Shown: positions 1 to 8,164 of the stretch, piece by piece
Layout of the letters: each line of letters begins with the position of its first letter
Numbering within the stretch: position 1 is the stretch's first letter
Source of the DNA: an uncultured Gammaproteobacteria bacterium
GTDB lineage: Bacteria; Pseudomonadota; Gammaproteobacteria; Arenicellales; UBA868
Length of the DNA: 50,443 nucleotides
Direction of reading: 5' to 3'
Assembly: GCA_905612355.1 (NCBI GenBank)
Contig: CAJQRU010000060.1
Span: 1 to 50,443 of the forward strand
Position numbers and translations under genes: made by a program
Notes under the pieces: model-generated
The model's input: the letters and a program-made list of their open reading frames with translations, nothing else
Database searches by the model: none
Told to the model about the DNA's origin: nothing

Positions 1-994
1 ATTTTCCTGCTGTCTTAAGCACTCGAACGTGTTCGCCAGCCTTGAGTTTGGTAATCACAGTCGAGCCGGCTCCAGTGGCTGGTTTTGAGCGGGCCCGGAC
101 TCCGGCCCCGCGAATAGTTGCTTGGTCACTATGACCGGAAACGTACTTGCCAAACACCCAAGCCAGAGCACCTGCAGGCGCATCTACCTGGGCCCAGCTA
201 TCGATTGCTGAGACGATCTTGATCGGTGTGCCCAACGTCAGTATGTCGAGCACAGTGGCAGAACGTTTCGGTGCTATGCGAAGAGAAGCTGCCTCAGCGC
301 TAATGATGCCCGCGGTGTAATCCTGCGGGTCGTCAGCAGTGGAGGTTTTGGTGGCATTGGTGTTCGCTACATGCGACTTCGAAGGTGCGCTGGCTGTGTC
401 TGTCGGCGTTGTAACTTCGTCTTTAGCCTGCGTCTCGCTGGTGCCAACCCCGGCCGAGAGGGTGGATTGGGTGGCGATGCGATTTTGAAGCGCGGGTAGT
501 GCGCGGCGGGCGCCGGCATGACCGCTATCGGCCGCTGACGCAAGCAATGCCTGAGCCTTGTCGTCGTCTCGTTCAGCCCCTTTGCCCAGGGAGTAGGCAA
601 GGCCAAGGTTGTACTGGGAAGCGGAGTCACCTTTAGCTGCCGCTTCCTTCCACCACCTCACCGCCGTGGCATAGCTTTTAGGTAGTCCCTTCCCCTCCCA
701 CGCAGCAACACCTAGATTAAACATGGCCTTTGGGTGTCCGTGATCAGCCGCTTTCTGAAACCACTCGAGTGCTGACTCTAGATCTTTGCGTACGCCCTGG
801 CCTTTGTAATGTATGACGCCGACGGCATACTGCGCGTCACGATCGTCTTCCTCGGCGAGGCGCTGCCAGATGGACAGCGCCGCAGTGTAATCTTTGTTCC
901 GATAGGCTTCAGCCGCCATCTCCCACTCGTTGGCTGAGACCGAGCCAGACACTAGCAGTAGTATCGCGAGAAACAGGAAGGCAGGCTTGGACAT
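1..994 (-). CDS. Secreted Sel1-repeat protein with SH3-like C-terminal domains (partial, 3' end off the window)
   Basis: Reading the minus strand from the ATG at 994 gives an open frame of 331 codons that reaches the left edge without a stop, so the C-terminus is missing. The first 22 or so residues are a signal peptide (MSKPAFLFLAILLLVSGSVSA, then NEW). Residues 23-165 hold Sel1-like TPR repeats, with units such as DAQYAVGVIHYKGQGV, KAMFNLGVAAWEGKGL and ASQYNLGLAYSLGKGA. A Ser/Thr/Ala-rich linker follows (about 175-220). Two bacterial SH3-like segments come next, the second truncated by the edge; each has the pattern ITAEAASLRIAP or IRGAGVRARSKP. Known relatives are periplasmic scaffold or envelope-binding proteins; no specific role can be given here. 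Confidence 0.8.
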   Translation of the reverse strand, partial: MSKPAFLFLAILLLVSGSVSANEWEMAAEAYRNKDYTAALSIWQRLAEEDDRDAQYAVGVIHYKGQGVRKDLESALEWFQKAADHGHPKAMFNLGVAAWEGKGLPKSYATAVRWWKEAAAKGDSASQYNLGLAYSLGKGAERDDDKAQALLASAADSGHAGARRALPALQNRIATQSTLSAGVGTSETQAKDEVTTPTDTASAPSKSHVANTNATKTSTADDPQDYTAGIISAEAASLRIAPKRSATVLDILTLGTPIKIVSAIDSWAQVDAPAGALAWVFGKYVSGHSDQATIRGAGVRARSKPATGAGSTVITKLKAGEHVRVLKTAGK

Positions 995-1072
995 TAGTCG
1001 GGAGTGTGAATGATGCGATGTGGACGATGCGTTAATGCTACAGGGTAACGAAACTTGGGCGACTTGGCGACA

Positions 1073-1690
1073 TCAGTACGGCCAGATACCCAGAAAGTCG
1101 GTAATTTCTCGGGTCCCATCCCAGATCATGATGGCGGCAACATAGATAATTACCGTAAAGCCAACGTAACCGATCCAACGATGATTCACCAGCAGTCGTG
1201 CCATGAGGCTGGCTCCTGCCGCCATTAAGGCGATCGAAAGGGTTAGCCCTATCATCAAGATGACTGGGTGATGACGGGCAATGCCGGCGATAGCCAGTAC
1301 GTTATCGAGTGACATCGAGAGATCTGCGATGACGATCTGGGTGATGGCCCGGGTCATCGATATCGAGGTTGACAGCGGATTCTCGAGTGCAGATTGGTCA
1401 GGGCCTGACGGTTGCCTAAGATTTTTCCACAGATGCCAGCACACCCACGATAGCAGTAGGCCACCGACCAACAGAAGTCCGGGCAGTAAAAGTAACTTTG
1501 CGGTTGCCAGTGCAAATGCGATCCGGGTGATTGCAGCAAACACAATACCGATTAGGATCACGCGTTGCCGCATGGCCGTGGGCACTGTCGCAGCGAAAAG
1601 ACCAATGACAATTGCGTTGTCGCCAGCCAGCACGAGATCAACGAGTATTACCTGTGCCAATGCACTCAGTTCGTCAATGGTCACAAACAT
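1073..1690 (-). CDS. TerC/YjbE-family integral membrane protein
   Basis: This 205-residue protein is almost entirely hydrophobic, with about six to seven membrane segments. It carries the two family signatures, each with paired acidic residues inside a helix: ILVDLVLAGDNAIVIG near the N-terminus (Asp18, Asp24) and VIADLSMSLDNVLAIAG in the middle. TerC/YjbE proteins are inner-membrane proteins linked to metal (notably manganese) export or to metal loading of exported proteins. The size matches the short YjbE-type members. The start is the ATG at 1690. Upstream on the same strand is a perfect TATAAT hexamer, but I found no recognisable manganese riboswitch. The exact ion is unknown. Confidence 0.85.
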   Translation of the reverse strand: MFVTIDELSALAQVILVDLVLAGDNAIVIGLFAATVPTAMRQRVILIGIVFAAITRIAFALATAKLLLLPGLLLVGGLLLSWVCWHLWKNLRQPSGPDQSALENPLSTSISMTRAITQIVIADLSMSLDNVLAIAGIARHHPVILMIGLTLSIALMAAGASLMARLLVNHRWIGYVGFTVIIYVAAIMIWDGTREITDFLGIWPY

Positions 1691-1725
1691 AATAAACGGG
1701 GTTCTTTAGTGATTGCGGTGGTTGA

Positions 1726-1755
1726 TTGACTTGACTGCCAACCACAAATTATACC
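1726..1755 (+). promoter_or_regulatory. Candidate sigma70 promoter upstream of gcdH
   Basis: TTGACT (1726-1731) and TATACC (1750-1755) are separated by 18 bases on the plus strand. This would give a leader of about 150 bases before gcdH. It overlaps the candidate -10 of the divergent TerC gene. Pattern match only. Confidence 0.3.
1748..1753 (-). promoter_or_regulatory. Candidate -10 element for the TerC-family gene
   Basis: The minus strand reads TATAAT at 1753-1748, about 58 bases upstream of the ATG at 1690. No good -35 hexamer lies 16-18 bases further upstream, so this is a candidate only. Confidence 0.35.
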
Positions 1756-1912
1756 GATTGGCACGCAGCATCTTGGTGAGCCAGCAATTGACGGCTGTTT
1801 TAATTGAATGTCCGCTTGACTGGGGCGGCATTGGAGGGGAGAGTTCCGTTCCATAGAGTATGGTTGTTGATGTGTGCTGGATTGCGCGAAATGGATGGAG
1901 GCCAAATAAGAA

Positions 1913-3100
1913 ATGAATAATTCGACCCGTGTCGAGTTTGATTGGAGTGATCCGCTGTTGTTGGAGCGTGCTCTGAGCGAGGAAGAGCGACTGGTGCGTG
2001 AGACCGTCCAGGCATATTGTCAGGAAAAACTGATGCCGCGTATTCTCAAAGCCCACCGGGAGGAGCAATTTGATCGACAGATTATGCAGGAAATGGGCAG
2101 CCTCGGGCTCCTGGGGGCAACCATTCGAGGATATGGATGCGCGGGTATGAGTTATGTGTGTTACGGGTTGATTGCGCGGGAGATTGAGCGAGTCGATAGC
2201 GGTTATCGGTCGGCCATGAGTGTTCAGTCGAGCTTGGTGATGTATCCTATTTATGCCTATGGGGACGAAGCACAACGTGAGCGCTACCTCCCTAAATTGG
2301 CCACCGGGGAGTGGATCGGGTGCTTTGGATTAACCGAACCAGACCACGGATCGGATGCGGGTAATCTGACCACTCGTGCCGAGGCGGTCGCGGGTGGCTA
2401 CCGACTGACCGGTGCCAAAATGTGGATTTCGAACTCGCCCATTGCCGACGTGTTTGTGGTCTGGGCGAAAGACCGTGACGGTGTCATCCGCGGTTTTATC
2501 CTTGAGAAAGGCATGAACGGGCTCAGTGCACCCAAGATCGAGGGCAAATTTTCTCTGCGAGCCTCGGTAACGGGCGAGATTGTAATGGATAATGTTTTCG
2601 TCCCGGACAATCATTTACTGGGTGGCGTCGAGGGCATCAAGGGGCCATTTGGATGTCTTAATCGTGCCCGTTACGGGATTGCCTGGGGCAGTATGGGTGC
2701 GGCTGAATTCTGTTGGCATGCTGCGCGAAACTACACGCTGGAGCGAAGTCAGTTTGGTCGACCGCTGGCAGCCAATCAGCTGGTGCAGAAGAAATTGGCT
2801 GATATGCAGACAGAAATTACGCTTGGTCTACATAGTTGTTTACGCCTTGGTCGGTTAATGGATGATGGACTTGCCGCGCCGGAGGCGGTGTCTTTGTTGA
2901 AGCGAAATAATTGCGGCAAGGCATTGGACATTGCCCGAACCTCACGGGATATGCACGGTGGTAATGGGGTTGCCGATGAGTATCACGTGATTCGTCACAT
3001 GATGAATCTCGAAGCGGTGAATACTTACGAAGGGACTCACGATATTCACGCGCTGATACTGGGGCGGGCGCAAACTGGCATTCAGGCGTTCACGGCCTAA
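1913..3100 (+). CDS. gcdH: Glutaryl-CoA dehydrogenase
   Basis: A 395-residue acyl-CoA dehydrogenase, the usual length. It has the GCDH-type N-terminal stretch ([10 protein letters not shown]), the [14 protein letters not shown] segment, the FAD/substrate motif [13 protein letters not shown], and the C-terminal signature [12 protein letters not shown] whose Glu373 matches the catalytic base. The family oxidises and decarboxylates glutaryl-CoA to crotonyl-CoA in lysine, tryptophan and glutarate catabolism, passing electrons to ETF. GGAGG at 1897-1901 precedes the ATG by 11 bases. A class III CoA-transferase follows after 9 bases. This pairing is a known arrangement for glutarate use and supports the assignment over other acyl-CoA dehydrogenases. 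Confidence 0.92.
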   Translation: MNNSTRVEFDWSDPLLLERALSEEERLVRETVQAYCQEKLMPRILKAHREEQFDRQIMQEMGSLGLLGATIRGYGCAGMSYVCYGLIAREIERVDSGYRSAMSVQSSLVMYPIYAYGDEAQRERYLPKLATGEWIGCFGLTEPDHGSDAGNLTTRAEAVAGGYRLTGAKMWISNSPIADVFVVWAKDRDGVIRGFILEKGMNGLSAPKIEGKFSLRASVTGEIVMDNVFVPDNHLLGGVEGIKGPFGCLNRARYGIAWGSMGAAEFCWHAARNYTLERSQFGRPLAANQLVQKKLADMQTEITLGLHSCLRLGRLMDDGLAAPEAVSLLKRNNCGKALDIARTSRDMHGGNGVADEYHVIRHMMNLEAVNTYEGTHDIHALILGRAQTGIQAFTA

Positions 3101-3109
3101 GGAGGCAGC

Positions 3110-4360
3110 ATGGCAGGTGCATTAGCCCATATCAGAGTGCTGGATCTCTCGCGCATCCTCGCGGGACCCTCGAGTACCCAAATCTTGGGTGATCTCGGAG
3201 CTGAAGTGATCAAGATAGAACACCCTGAGCGCGGCGATGACACGCGGGCCTGGGGGCCACCTTTCCTAGATAACCCTGCGATGGACGGCACTGCTGAATC
3301 AGCTTATTTTTTGGCTGCCAATCGTGGTAAGAAATCGGTTGCCGTGGACATCACCTCGACCCGTGGTAGTGCTCTTATTCAGCAGTTGGTAAGACAATGC
3401 GACATTGTCGTGGAAAACTTCAAGGTCGGTGGCCTGAAGAAATACGGCCTTGACTACGAGCATCTTTCGGCTATCAAACCGAATCTCATTTATTGTTCGA
3501 TTACTGGATTCGGTCAGACGGGCCCCTATGCTCATCGGCCCGGTTATGACCTTATGGCGCAGGCGCAAGGGGGTTTGATGAGTATCACGGGTGAGCGCGA
3601 TGATCAGCCTGGGGGCGGGCCCCAGAAAGTCGGCGTCGCCGCTGCTGATTTGATGACGGGAATGTATGCGTGCGTCTCGGTTTTGGCTGCGTTGGCTCAT
3701 CGTGAGCAGACTGGCGAGGGCCAACATACTGATCTGGCGTTGCTTGATTCACAGGTTGCAATGCTGGCAAACCAGGGCATGTTCTATCTCGTGTCCGAGG
3801 AATCTCCAGGCCGTAGTGGTAATGCGCACGCAACCGTTGTTCCCTACGGGACCTTTCCTGTTGCTGATGGAGAAATCGCGCTGGCCATCGGCAATGACAG
3901 TCAGTTTCAGCGATTTTGTAAGGTCACGGGCCTGGTCGAGACTGGAACAGACGAGCGTTTTAAGCACAATCGTAACCGCGTGGCAAATCGGGACGCACTG
4001 TTAACGCAGATGGGCGCAGTCCTGGTGACGCGGACGCGCGCTGAATGGCTGCTGGCGTTGGAAGAGGTGGGAGTACCGTGCGGCCCTATTAACAGCATCA
4101 GCGAGGTTTTTTCAGACCCCCAAGTACGCTCTCGTGACATGTGTTGGGAGGTCGATCACCCGTTTCGCCCGAAACTAAAGTTAGTGGCCAATCCTATTCA
4201 CATGTCGCGCACGCCGCCGGCACCTCAAGGCCCGCCCCCGTTACTGGGGCAACATACCACCGCGGTGCTGGGAGATCTCCTGAGTCTTACTCCGTCAGAG
4301 ATTGACGAGCTTGTTGCCCAGAAGGTGATTTTCTGCAATCCGGTGGTCCTAGCGCCTTGA
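3110..4360 (+). CDS. Class III CoA-transferase, probably succinyl-CoA:glutarate CoA-transferase
   Basis: A CaiB/BaiF (family III) CoA-transferase of 416 residues. It opens with LDLSRILAGPSSTQILGDLGAEVIKIE, interrupted here only for length by the family's usual variations, followed by NRGKKSVAVD and ITGFGQTGPY. Asp180 in the AAADLMTGMY stretch is at the position of the catalytic aspartate. AAGGAGG sits directly before the ATG, which lies 9 bases after gcdH. Because of this linkage it most likely activates glutarate to glutaryl-CoA for GcdH (the SUGCT/GcdG role). Family III enzymes also act on carnitine, formate/oxalate or itaconate, so the substrate is inferred from the neighbour. Confidence 0.85.
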   Translation: MAGALAHIRVLDLSRILAGPSSTQILGDLGAEVIKIEHPERGDDTRAWGPPFLDNPAMDGTAESAYFLAANRGKKSVAVDITSTRGSALIQQLVRQCDIVVENFKVGGLKKYGLDYEHLSAIKPNLIYCSITGFGQTGPYAHRPGYDLMAQAQGGLMSITGERDDQPGGGPQKVGVAAADLMTGMYACVSVLAALAHREQTGEGQHTDLALLDSQVAMLANQGMFYLVSEESPGRSGNAHATVVPYGTFPVADGEIALAIGNDSQFQRFCKVTGLVETGTDERFKHNRNRVANRDALLTQMGAVLVTRTRAEWLLALEEVGVPCGPINSISEVFSDPQVRSRDMCWEVDHPFRPKLKLVANPIHMSRTPPAPQGPPPLLGQHTTAVLGDLLSLTPSEIDELVAQKVIFCNPVVLAP

Positions 4361-4401
4361 CCGTTAATGCGTGGGGGGTGTTGCGGCGGAGTCCATTGTA
4401 T

Positions 4402-5913
4402 TCAGGTTTTGGAGCCCAATCGAAAATTAACGGGAATGTCATCTGATCGACTCTCTGGCAATGCAGTTTCCGGTAGAGGTTCATAACGCCAGTGCCGAAC
4501 AGCGTCCATGGCAGCGTTGTCCAGCAGTTTAAACCCGCTGCCGCGTTTTAGCGTGACTTTGCTGACGGCCCCGGTAGGTTGGATGCTAACGGTCAACATG
4601 ACATCACCTTGCAGGCGACGTTTGATCGCAAGACTCGGGTAAACTGGTTTGGGATTGCCGGCGACCTGTCGCGGCTGATGGTTTGATAAGGCATTTCCCA
4701 GTGGTGGCGACGCAGTTACCGTCGTTGGTGTCCGTGTTGTTGGGGTCGGGTGAAGGGTGGCGTTTGCAGGGAGCATTTTTTCTAAACGCTCAATTTCGGC
4801 TTTAAGTTTTTTTTCGGTAATGCTCGCGCGACGCACCTGATCTGTTGTTTGTTGTTGATGTGCTCGCAGTTGTTTGTTTTCAGTGTGAGCGAGTGCTAGT
4901 TGCGCACGAGTTGCATCCCGCGCCTCGGTTCGATTCGATTGATCCGTTTTAAGTTCGGCACGCAGCGCGTCAGCGAGTCGGGTCGCCGCGGTATGATGCT
5001 TTGTTAGGGCATTAAGTTTCCGCATTACTTGTTCAAGCTCGTTTTTGTGGCGTGCCTCTTCCCGGCCTGAGGTGGTCGATATAGCGGCCAGTTGGGCGCG
5101 TAGAACGTTGTTCTGTCTGGTGTTTTGAGTAGCAGCATCTTCGAGCAATTGCTTGCTTGATTCCAATTCCCAAGTAGCGTTGCGCAGGCTGTAGTTCGAC
5201 GCTTCGAGCGTAGCGACTGATTCTGTTAGACGGGTATGGTCGAGTTTGATCAGAGTCTCTCGCTCCTTCGCAGCGGCAATTTGATTAGTTTGGCTTAGCG
5301 CCTGGCTTTTCAGCTGTTGGTGTTTCTCGACTTGTGCTCTGTGGGCTTGTTCTTGGCGGCTGCTCGTTTGGTGGAGCGCCGCGTTCTGTGCAAGAGTGGT
5401 CTGTTGCGAGAGAGTCAGCTCCTTATGTTGGGCTTGAAGGGCTTTCTGGGACAGAGTCTGGCGCGTGATTTCATGACGCAGTCTCGAGTTGTCACGAGTG
5501 ATTGTTGCCTCCTTTCGTTGCAGTTTTTCAACCCTTGAGGCCTGTAGTCGGTTGCGCTGTTTCATGACGACAATGTTTTGAGTCTGGCTATCCAGAGCTT
5601 GGCGCAGTCGTTTGTACTGTGATTGCATCGCCGACAGGGCGGGTTCTAATGATTCACTGTGTGATGCTGCCGATACACGAGTGATTTCACTGCCCATGAC
5701 CTGGCTTTCGATCGTGATAACTGCCTGCATATCGGTGGCCAACGCAAGAGGCATGGGATCGGACGGATGAAGTCGATCAGCGCCAGCAAACAACGCGGCA
5801 TGAAGGCCTGCCGACAACACCAAACTCCAGACGATCGGATGTTTTAGCGTTCGCCACCTCGTGTGCAGGTCTGCTGTCGCAGAATGTGTATTTCTGGCTG
5901 TGTCGGACTTCAT
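4402..5913 (-). CDS. TonB-like energiser with a long coiled-coil spacer, under a cobalamin riboswitch
   Basis: From the ATG at 5913 the protein has 503 residues. A longer frame begins at 6099, but that start lies inside the riboswitch aptamer. A single membrane helix at about residues 25-44 contains SAGLHAALF, resembling the TonB/TolA-type anchor with a helix-embedded His. Residues of about 95-385 are a Gln/Ala/Arg/Leu-rich coiled coil with almost no proline. A short Pro/Thr linker leads to a TonB C-terminal domain at about 425-503 (VYPSLAIKRRLQGDVML, then VTLKRGSG and AVRHWRYEP). Ordinary TonB is about 240 residues with a proline-rich spacer. No exbB or exbD lies nearby. The cobalamin riboswitch upstream and the adjacent btu genes imply that it energises BtuB. 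Confidence 0.8.
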   Translation of the reverse strand: MKSDTARNTHSATADLHTRWRTLKHPIVWSLVLSAGLHAALFAGADRLHPSDPMPLALATDMQAVITIESQVMGSEITRVSAASHSESLEPALSAMQSQYKRLRQALDSQTQNIVVMKQRNRLQASRVEKLQRKEATITRDNSRLRHEITRQTLSQKALQAQHKELTLSQQTTLAQNAALHQTSSRQEQAHRAQVEKHQQLKSQALSQTNQIAAAKERETLIKLDHTRLTESVATLEASNYSLRNATWELESSKQLLEDAATQNTRQNNVLRAQLAAISTTSGREEARHKNELEQVMRKLNALTKHHTAATRLADALRAELKTDQSNRTEARDATRAQLALAHTENKQLRAHQQQTTDQVRRASITEKKLKAEIERLEKMLPANATLHPTPTTRTPTTVTASPPLGNALSNHQPRQVAGNPKPVYPSLAIKRRLQGDVMLTVSIQPTGAVSKVTLKRGSGFKLLDNAAMDAVRHWRYEPLPETALPESRSDDIPVNFRLGSKT

Positions 5914-5933
5914 TCCACCAACGCGTGCCTCAT
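5910..5933 (-). other. Possible 7-codon leader ORF overlapping the TonB-like start
   Basis: On the minus strand an ATG at 5933 opens a frame of seven sense codons. Its TGA (5912-5910) overlaps the ATG of the TonB-like gene (5913-5911) as ATGA. The run GTTGGTGGA ahead of the gene start is only a weak ribosome site, so coupled re-initiation is conceivable. It may be chance. Confidence 0.2.
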
Positions 5934-5972
5934 ATCGGAACCAGTGATCGTTTCGACGATACGCCGCCAGAT

Positions 5973-5990
5973 GGGTGTTGGCCCACACCC
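5973..5990 (-). promoter_or_regulatory. Leader hairpin between riboswitch and TonB-like gene
   Basis: GGGTGT and ACACCC form a perfect six-base-pair stem with a six-base loop, located 40 bases downstream of the aptamer and 60 bases upstream of the ATG. No U-run follows, so it is not a classical intrinsic terminator. It may be part of the expression platform. Confidence 0.35.
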
Positions 5991-6014
5991 TGGACATTTC
6001 CCGGTCCCGGATGA

Positions 6015-6195
6015 GCGACGCAGGCAGTGGCAGGTCTCCTGGCTTGCGGATCAGGGGCGGACTGATTGACCTTCCCGGCGTGATGCCAGTGGCCATCATA
6101 ATCTTCCGCTAGCCGCTTACAGTTGCGGGTACAGCCCGGACTGCCGTCAGTGTGGACGTTTCCGGTTCCCTATTAACCCCCAGTGGGGGCCAATG
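6015..6195 (-). promoter_or_regulatory. Cobalamin (B12) riboswitch, minus strand
   Basis: Read on the minus strand, the conserved blocks of the cobalamin aptamer occur in order: TTAATAGGGAA (about 6176-6166), GGGCTGTACCCGCAACTGTAA (about 6136-6117, one base over written in two overlapping parts: GGGCTGTACCCGC and CGCAACTGTAA), GGCCACTGG, CGGGAAGG, and CGCAAGCCAGGAGACCTGCC (6048-6029). This is a near-consensus match. The gene downstream on this strand is the TonB-like protein, whose annotated start must therefore be 5913. In the family, ligand binding lowers expression of B12 uptake or synthesis genes. Confidence 0.93.
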
Positions 6196-6279
6196 CCTAA
6201 GGGGGTTAGTAAAAACGAAAAGGGGGAACAATTCAAGCCGGTTTCAACACGGTCATGGAGCGCACCTAGAACATCTCGC

Positions 6280-6285
6280 TATACT
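6280..6285 (+). promoter_or_regulatory. Candidate -10 element for btuCD
   Basis: TATACT lies 41 bases upstream of the btuC ATG, in the divergent gap with the riboswitch of the TonB-like gene. The -35 is poor (TGGAGC at 18 bases). No cobalamin aptamer is visible on the plus strand between 6190 and 6326, so btuCD seem to lack the riboswitch control of their neighbours. Confidence 0.3.
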
Positions 6286-6325
6286 TGGTTGCTGCTTTTT
6301 TCATCCCCCTATCTTGCGCCTGCTC

Positions 6326-7309
6326 ATGCCTGCTCGACGTGCCTATTTCTTGCCGCTGCTTTTTCTGGGGGTCCTGGTAGCAGCCGCATGTTCTCTCGCA
6401 ATCGGCACGATCGAGGTGGATTGGCAACAGGTTTACCAGGGGTTGGTTGCGGGGCGGTCTAGCTTGCACTATGAAGTGGTTATGGGAATACGTTTGCCAA
6501 GAGCGGTGAATGCGTTTCTGGTCGGTGGAATGCTTGCGGTGGCTGGAGCGCTGATGCAGGTTCTTTTGCGAAACCCATTGGCTGATCCATATGTGCTGGG
6601 TGTGTCTGGCGGGGCGTCAGTTGGTGCGCTGCTGGCAATCATGCTGGGCTGGGCCGAGGCTGGGGTGTCTGGAGCAGCTGCTGTTGGTGCCTTGTTGTCA
6701 CTGTTTGTGGTATTCAGTTTAGCGCGTGGTGCGGGTCACTGGTCTTCAACTCGGTTGCTGCTAACCGGTGTTGTGATGGCGGCGGGTTGGGGCGCCGTGG
6801 TGAGCTTTTTGCTGGCGGTGAGTCCAGAAGCACACCTTCGAGGTATGTTGTTCTGGTTAATGGGGGATCTGACCGAACGTTTGCCAGGTGGTTTTCGGGT
6901 GGGCTTGTTGGCACTCGGGTTGGGCGTTAGTGTTTATGTCGCCAGAAGTCTCAATTTGTTAGCGACCGGTGAGCAGCGCGCCGCGAGCCTGGGGGTTAAT
7001 ACAGTGTTACTGCGCTTGATTCTCTATTTCACCGCTGGTGTGCTCACTGCGAGCGCTGTGACACTGGCGGGGGCGATCGGTTTTGTGGGCTTGGTAGTAC
7101 CCCATATCGTCCGACTCATGGTCGGTGCGGATCATCGTTTGGTTGTTCCTGGCTCTTTGCTCGTTGGCGGTGCATTGCTCATTGTCTCGGAGCTGGTTGC
7201 GAGAACTATCATGGCTCCCAATGAGTTACCTGTTGGCATCGTGACCGCGTTTATTGGCGTGCCTACCTTTCTATTTTTGCTGCAACGCAGTGCAGCCCCG
7301 CGATCATGA
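6326..7309 (+). CDS. btuC: Vitamin B12 ABC transporter permease BtuC
   Basis: A FecCD/BtuC-family permease of 327 residues from the ATG at 6326. The open frame extends upstream to 6152, but that stretch is hydrophilic, lies over the opposite-strand riboswitch and lacks a ribosome site. Family motifs are IRLPRAVNAFLVGGMLAVAG, LLRNPLADPYVLGVSGGASV, AGAIGFVGLVVPHIVRL and NELPVGIVTAFIGVPTFLF. About nine to ten membrane helices are expected. It ends with an ATGA overlap onto btuD. The neighbouring btuB, btuF and two cobalamin riboswitches point to cobalamin rather than iron-siderophore or haem import, which related permeases carry out. Confidence 0.9.
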   Translation: MPARRAYFLPLLFLGVLVAAACSLAIGTIEVDWQQVYQGLVAGRSSLHYEVVMGIRLPRAVNAFLVGGMLAVAGALMQVLLRNPLADPYVLGVSGGASVGALLAIMLGWAEAGVSGAAAVGALLSLFVVFSLARGAGHWSSTRLLLTGVVMAAGWGAVVSFLLAVSPEAHLRGMLFWLMGDLTERLPGGFRVGLLALGLGVSVYVARSLNLLATGEQRAASLGVNTVLLRLILYFTAGVLTASAVTLAGAIGFVGLVVPHIVRLMVGADHRLVVPGSLLVGGALLIVSELVARTIMAPNELPVGIVTAFIGVPTFLFLLQRSAAPRS

Positions 7310-8073
7310 CCGAATTAAGTGTCCACGATCTGCGTGTTGAGATAGGAGATGTGGTTGTTTGCCGTGATTTGTGTGCGACATTTAAGCCAGGGCAGGTATG
7401 GACGATTTTGGGCCCCAATGGAGTAGGTAAATCGACACTGCTCAAGACTTTGGCAGGCCTTTATCAACCCATTGTGGGTAGAGTGGCTGTTGCTGGGCAG
7501 TCGCTTGTCGAGATGCCGCGACGCGAAAGGGCGCGGCAGATTGGCATCCTATTCCAGGATCACGCCGATGTGTTTCCTTTGACAGTGACGGAAACAGTGC
7601 TAACGGGAAGGCATCCATGGTGTTCTCCTTTGCAGGGGGAAAGTTCCGTGGATCTGGAGCGGGTAGATCAAGTACTCGACGAAGTGGGGCTCGATGGTTT
7701 GCAGGATAGGAGTCTCTTTTCCTTATCAGGTGGGGAGCGTCGGCGGGTTGATCTGGCAGCATTGGCTGTCCAGGATTCGGCCGTCGTATTGTTGGATGAG
7801 CCCAGTAATCACCTCGATCCCCGTCATCAGGTCACATTGCTCGGGGGCATGATAGGCAAATGGCGTCGTGCGCGCCGTGCAGTGATCATGGTGTTACATG
7901 ACATTAATTTGGCTGTGAGGTTCAGTGATTATCTGCTCTTTCTCTATGGTGATGGCGAGGCATCTCATGGCTTAGTGACGGAAATGGCTACCGAGCCGCA
8001 TTTTTCAAGACTCTACGATCAGCCGATGGGCCGTTATCAGGCGCATGATCGTGATCTATTTTTCCCGCTTTAA
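7306..8073 (+). CDS. btuD: Vitamin B12 ABC transporter ATPase BtuD
   Basis: A 255-residue ABC ATPase of the BtuD/FecE/HmuV group. The Walker A is GPNGVGKST (residues 37-45), the signature SLSGGERRRVDLA, the Walker B VVLLDEPSNHLD and the switch histidine MVLHDINLA. It overlaps btuC by four bases, so the two are translationally coupled and form the inner-membrane importer. The next feature downstream is the btuB riboswitch, so btuCD and btuB are probably separately controlled even though they run in the same direction. Confidence 0.9.
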   Translation: MTELSVHDLRVEIGDVVVCRDLCATFKPGQVWTILGPNGVGKSTLLKTLAGLYQPIVGRVAVAGQSLVEMPRRERARQIGILFQDHADVFPLTVTETVLTGRHPWCSPLQGESSVDLERVDQVLDEVGLDGLQDRSLFSLSGGERRRVDLAALAVQDSAVVLLDEPSNHLDPRHQVTLLGGMIGKWRRARRAVIMVLHDINLAVRFSDYLLFLYGDGEASHGLVTEMATEPHFSRLYDQPMGRYQAHDRDLFFPL

Positions 8074-8117
8074 TTGACCCGCAAATCAACGATATGTTCT
8101 AACGCCAGAGAATATGG

Positions 8118-8147
8118 TTGACAGTTACTGAGGCGACGTCGTAACGT
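8118..8147 (+). promoter_or_regulatory. Candidate promoter for the riboswitch-btuB transcript
   Basis: A perfect -35 TTGACA (8118-8123) is followed after 18 bases by TAACGT (8142-8147), a weak -10. Transcription would begin just ahead of the aptamer, which fits the position. Confidence 0.35.
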
Positions 8148-8164
8148 GCAGCCTCTCGATGTGG

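Noticed and set aside
367-630. Minus-strand ORF of 87 codons
   Set aside because: It lies in another frame of the longer Sel1-repeat gene, which has a signal peptide and repeats and is open to the edge.
1691-1912. Possible manganese (yybP-ykoY) riboswitch before the TerC gene
   Set aside because: The conserved core blocks of that riboswitch are not visible on the minus strand.
5914-6099. N-terminal extension of the TonB-like frame
   Set aside because: It overlaps the cobalamin aptamer and the leader hairpin and encodes no recognisable domain; the start at 5913 is preferred.
6152-6325. N-terminal extension of btuC
   Set aside because: It is hydrophilic, runs over the opposite-strand riboswitch and has no ribosome site; permeases of this family start near the first helix.
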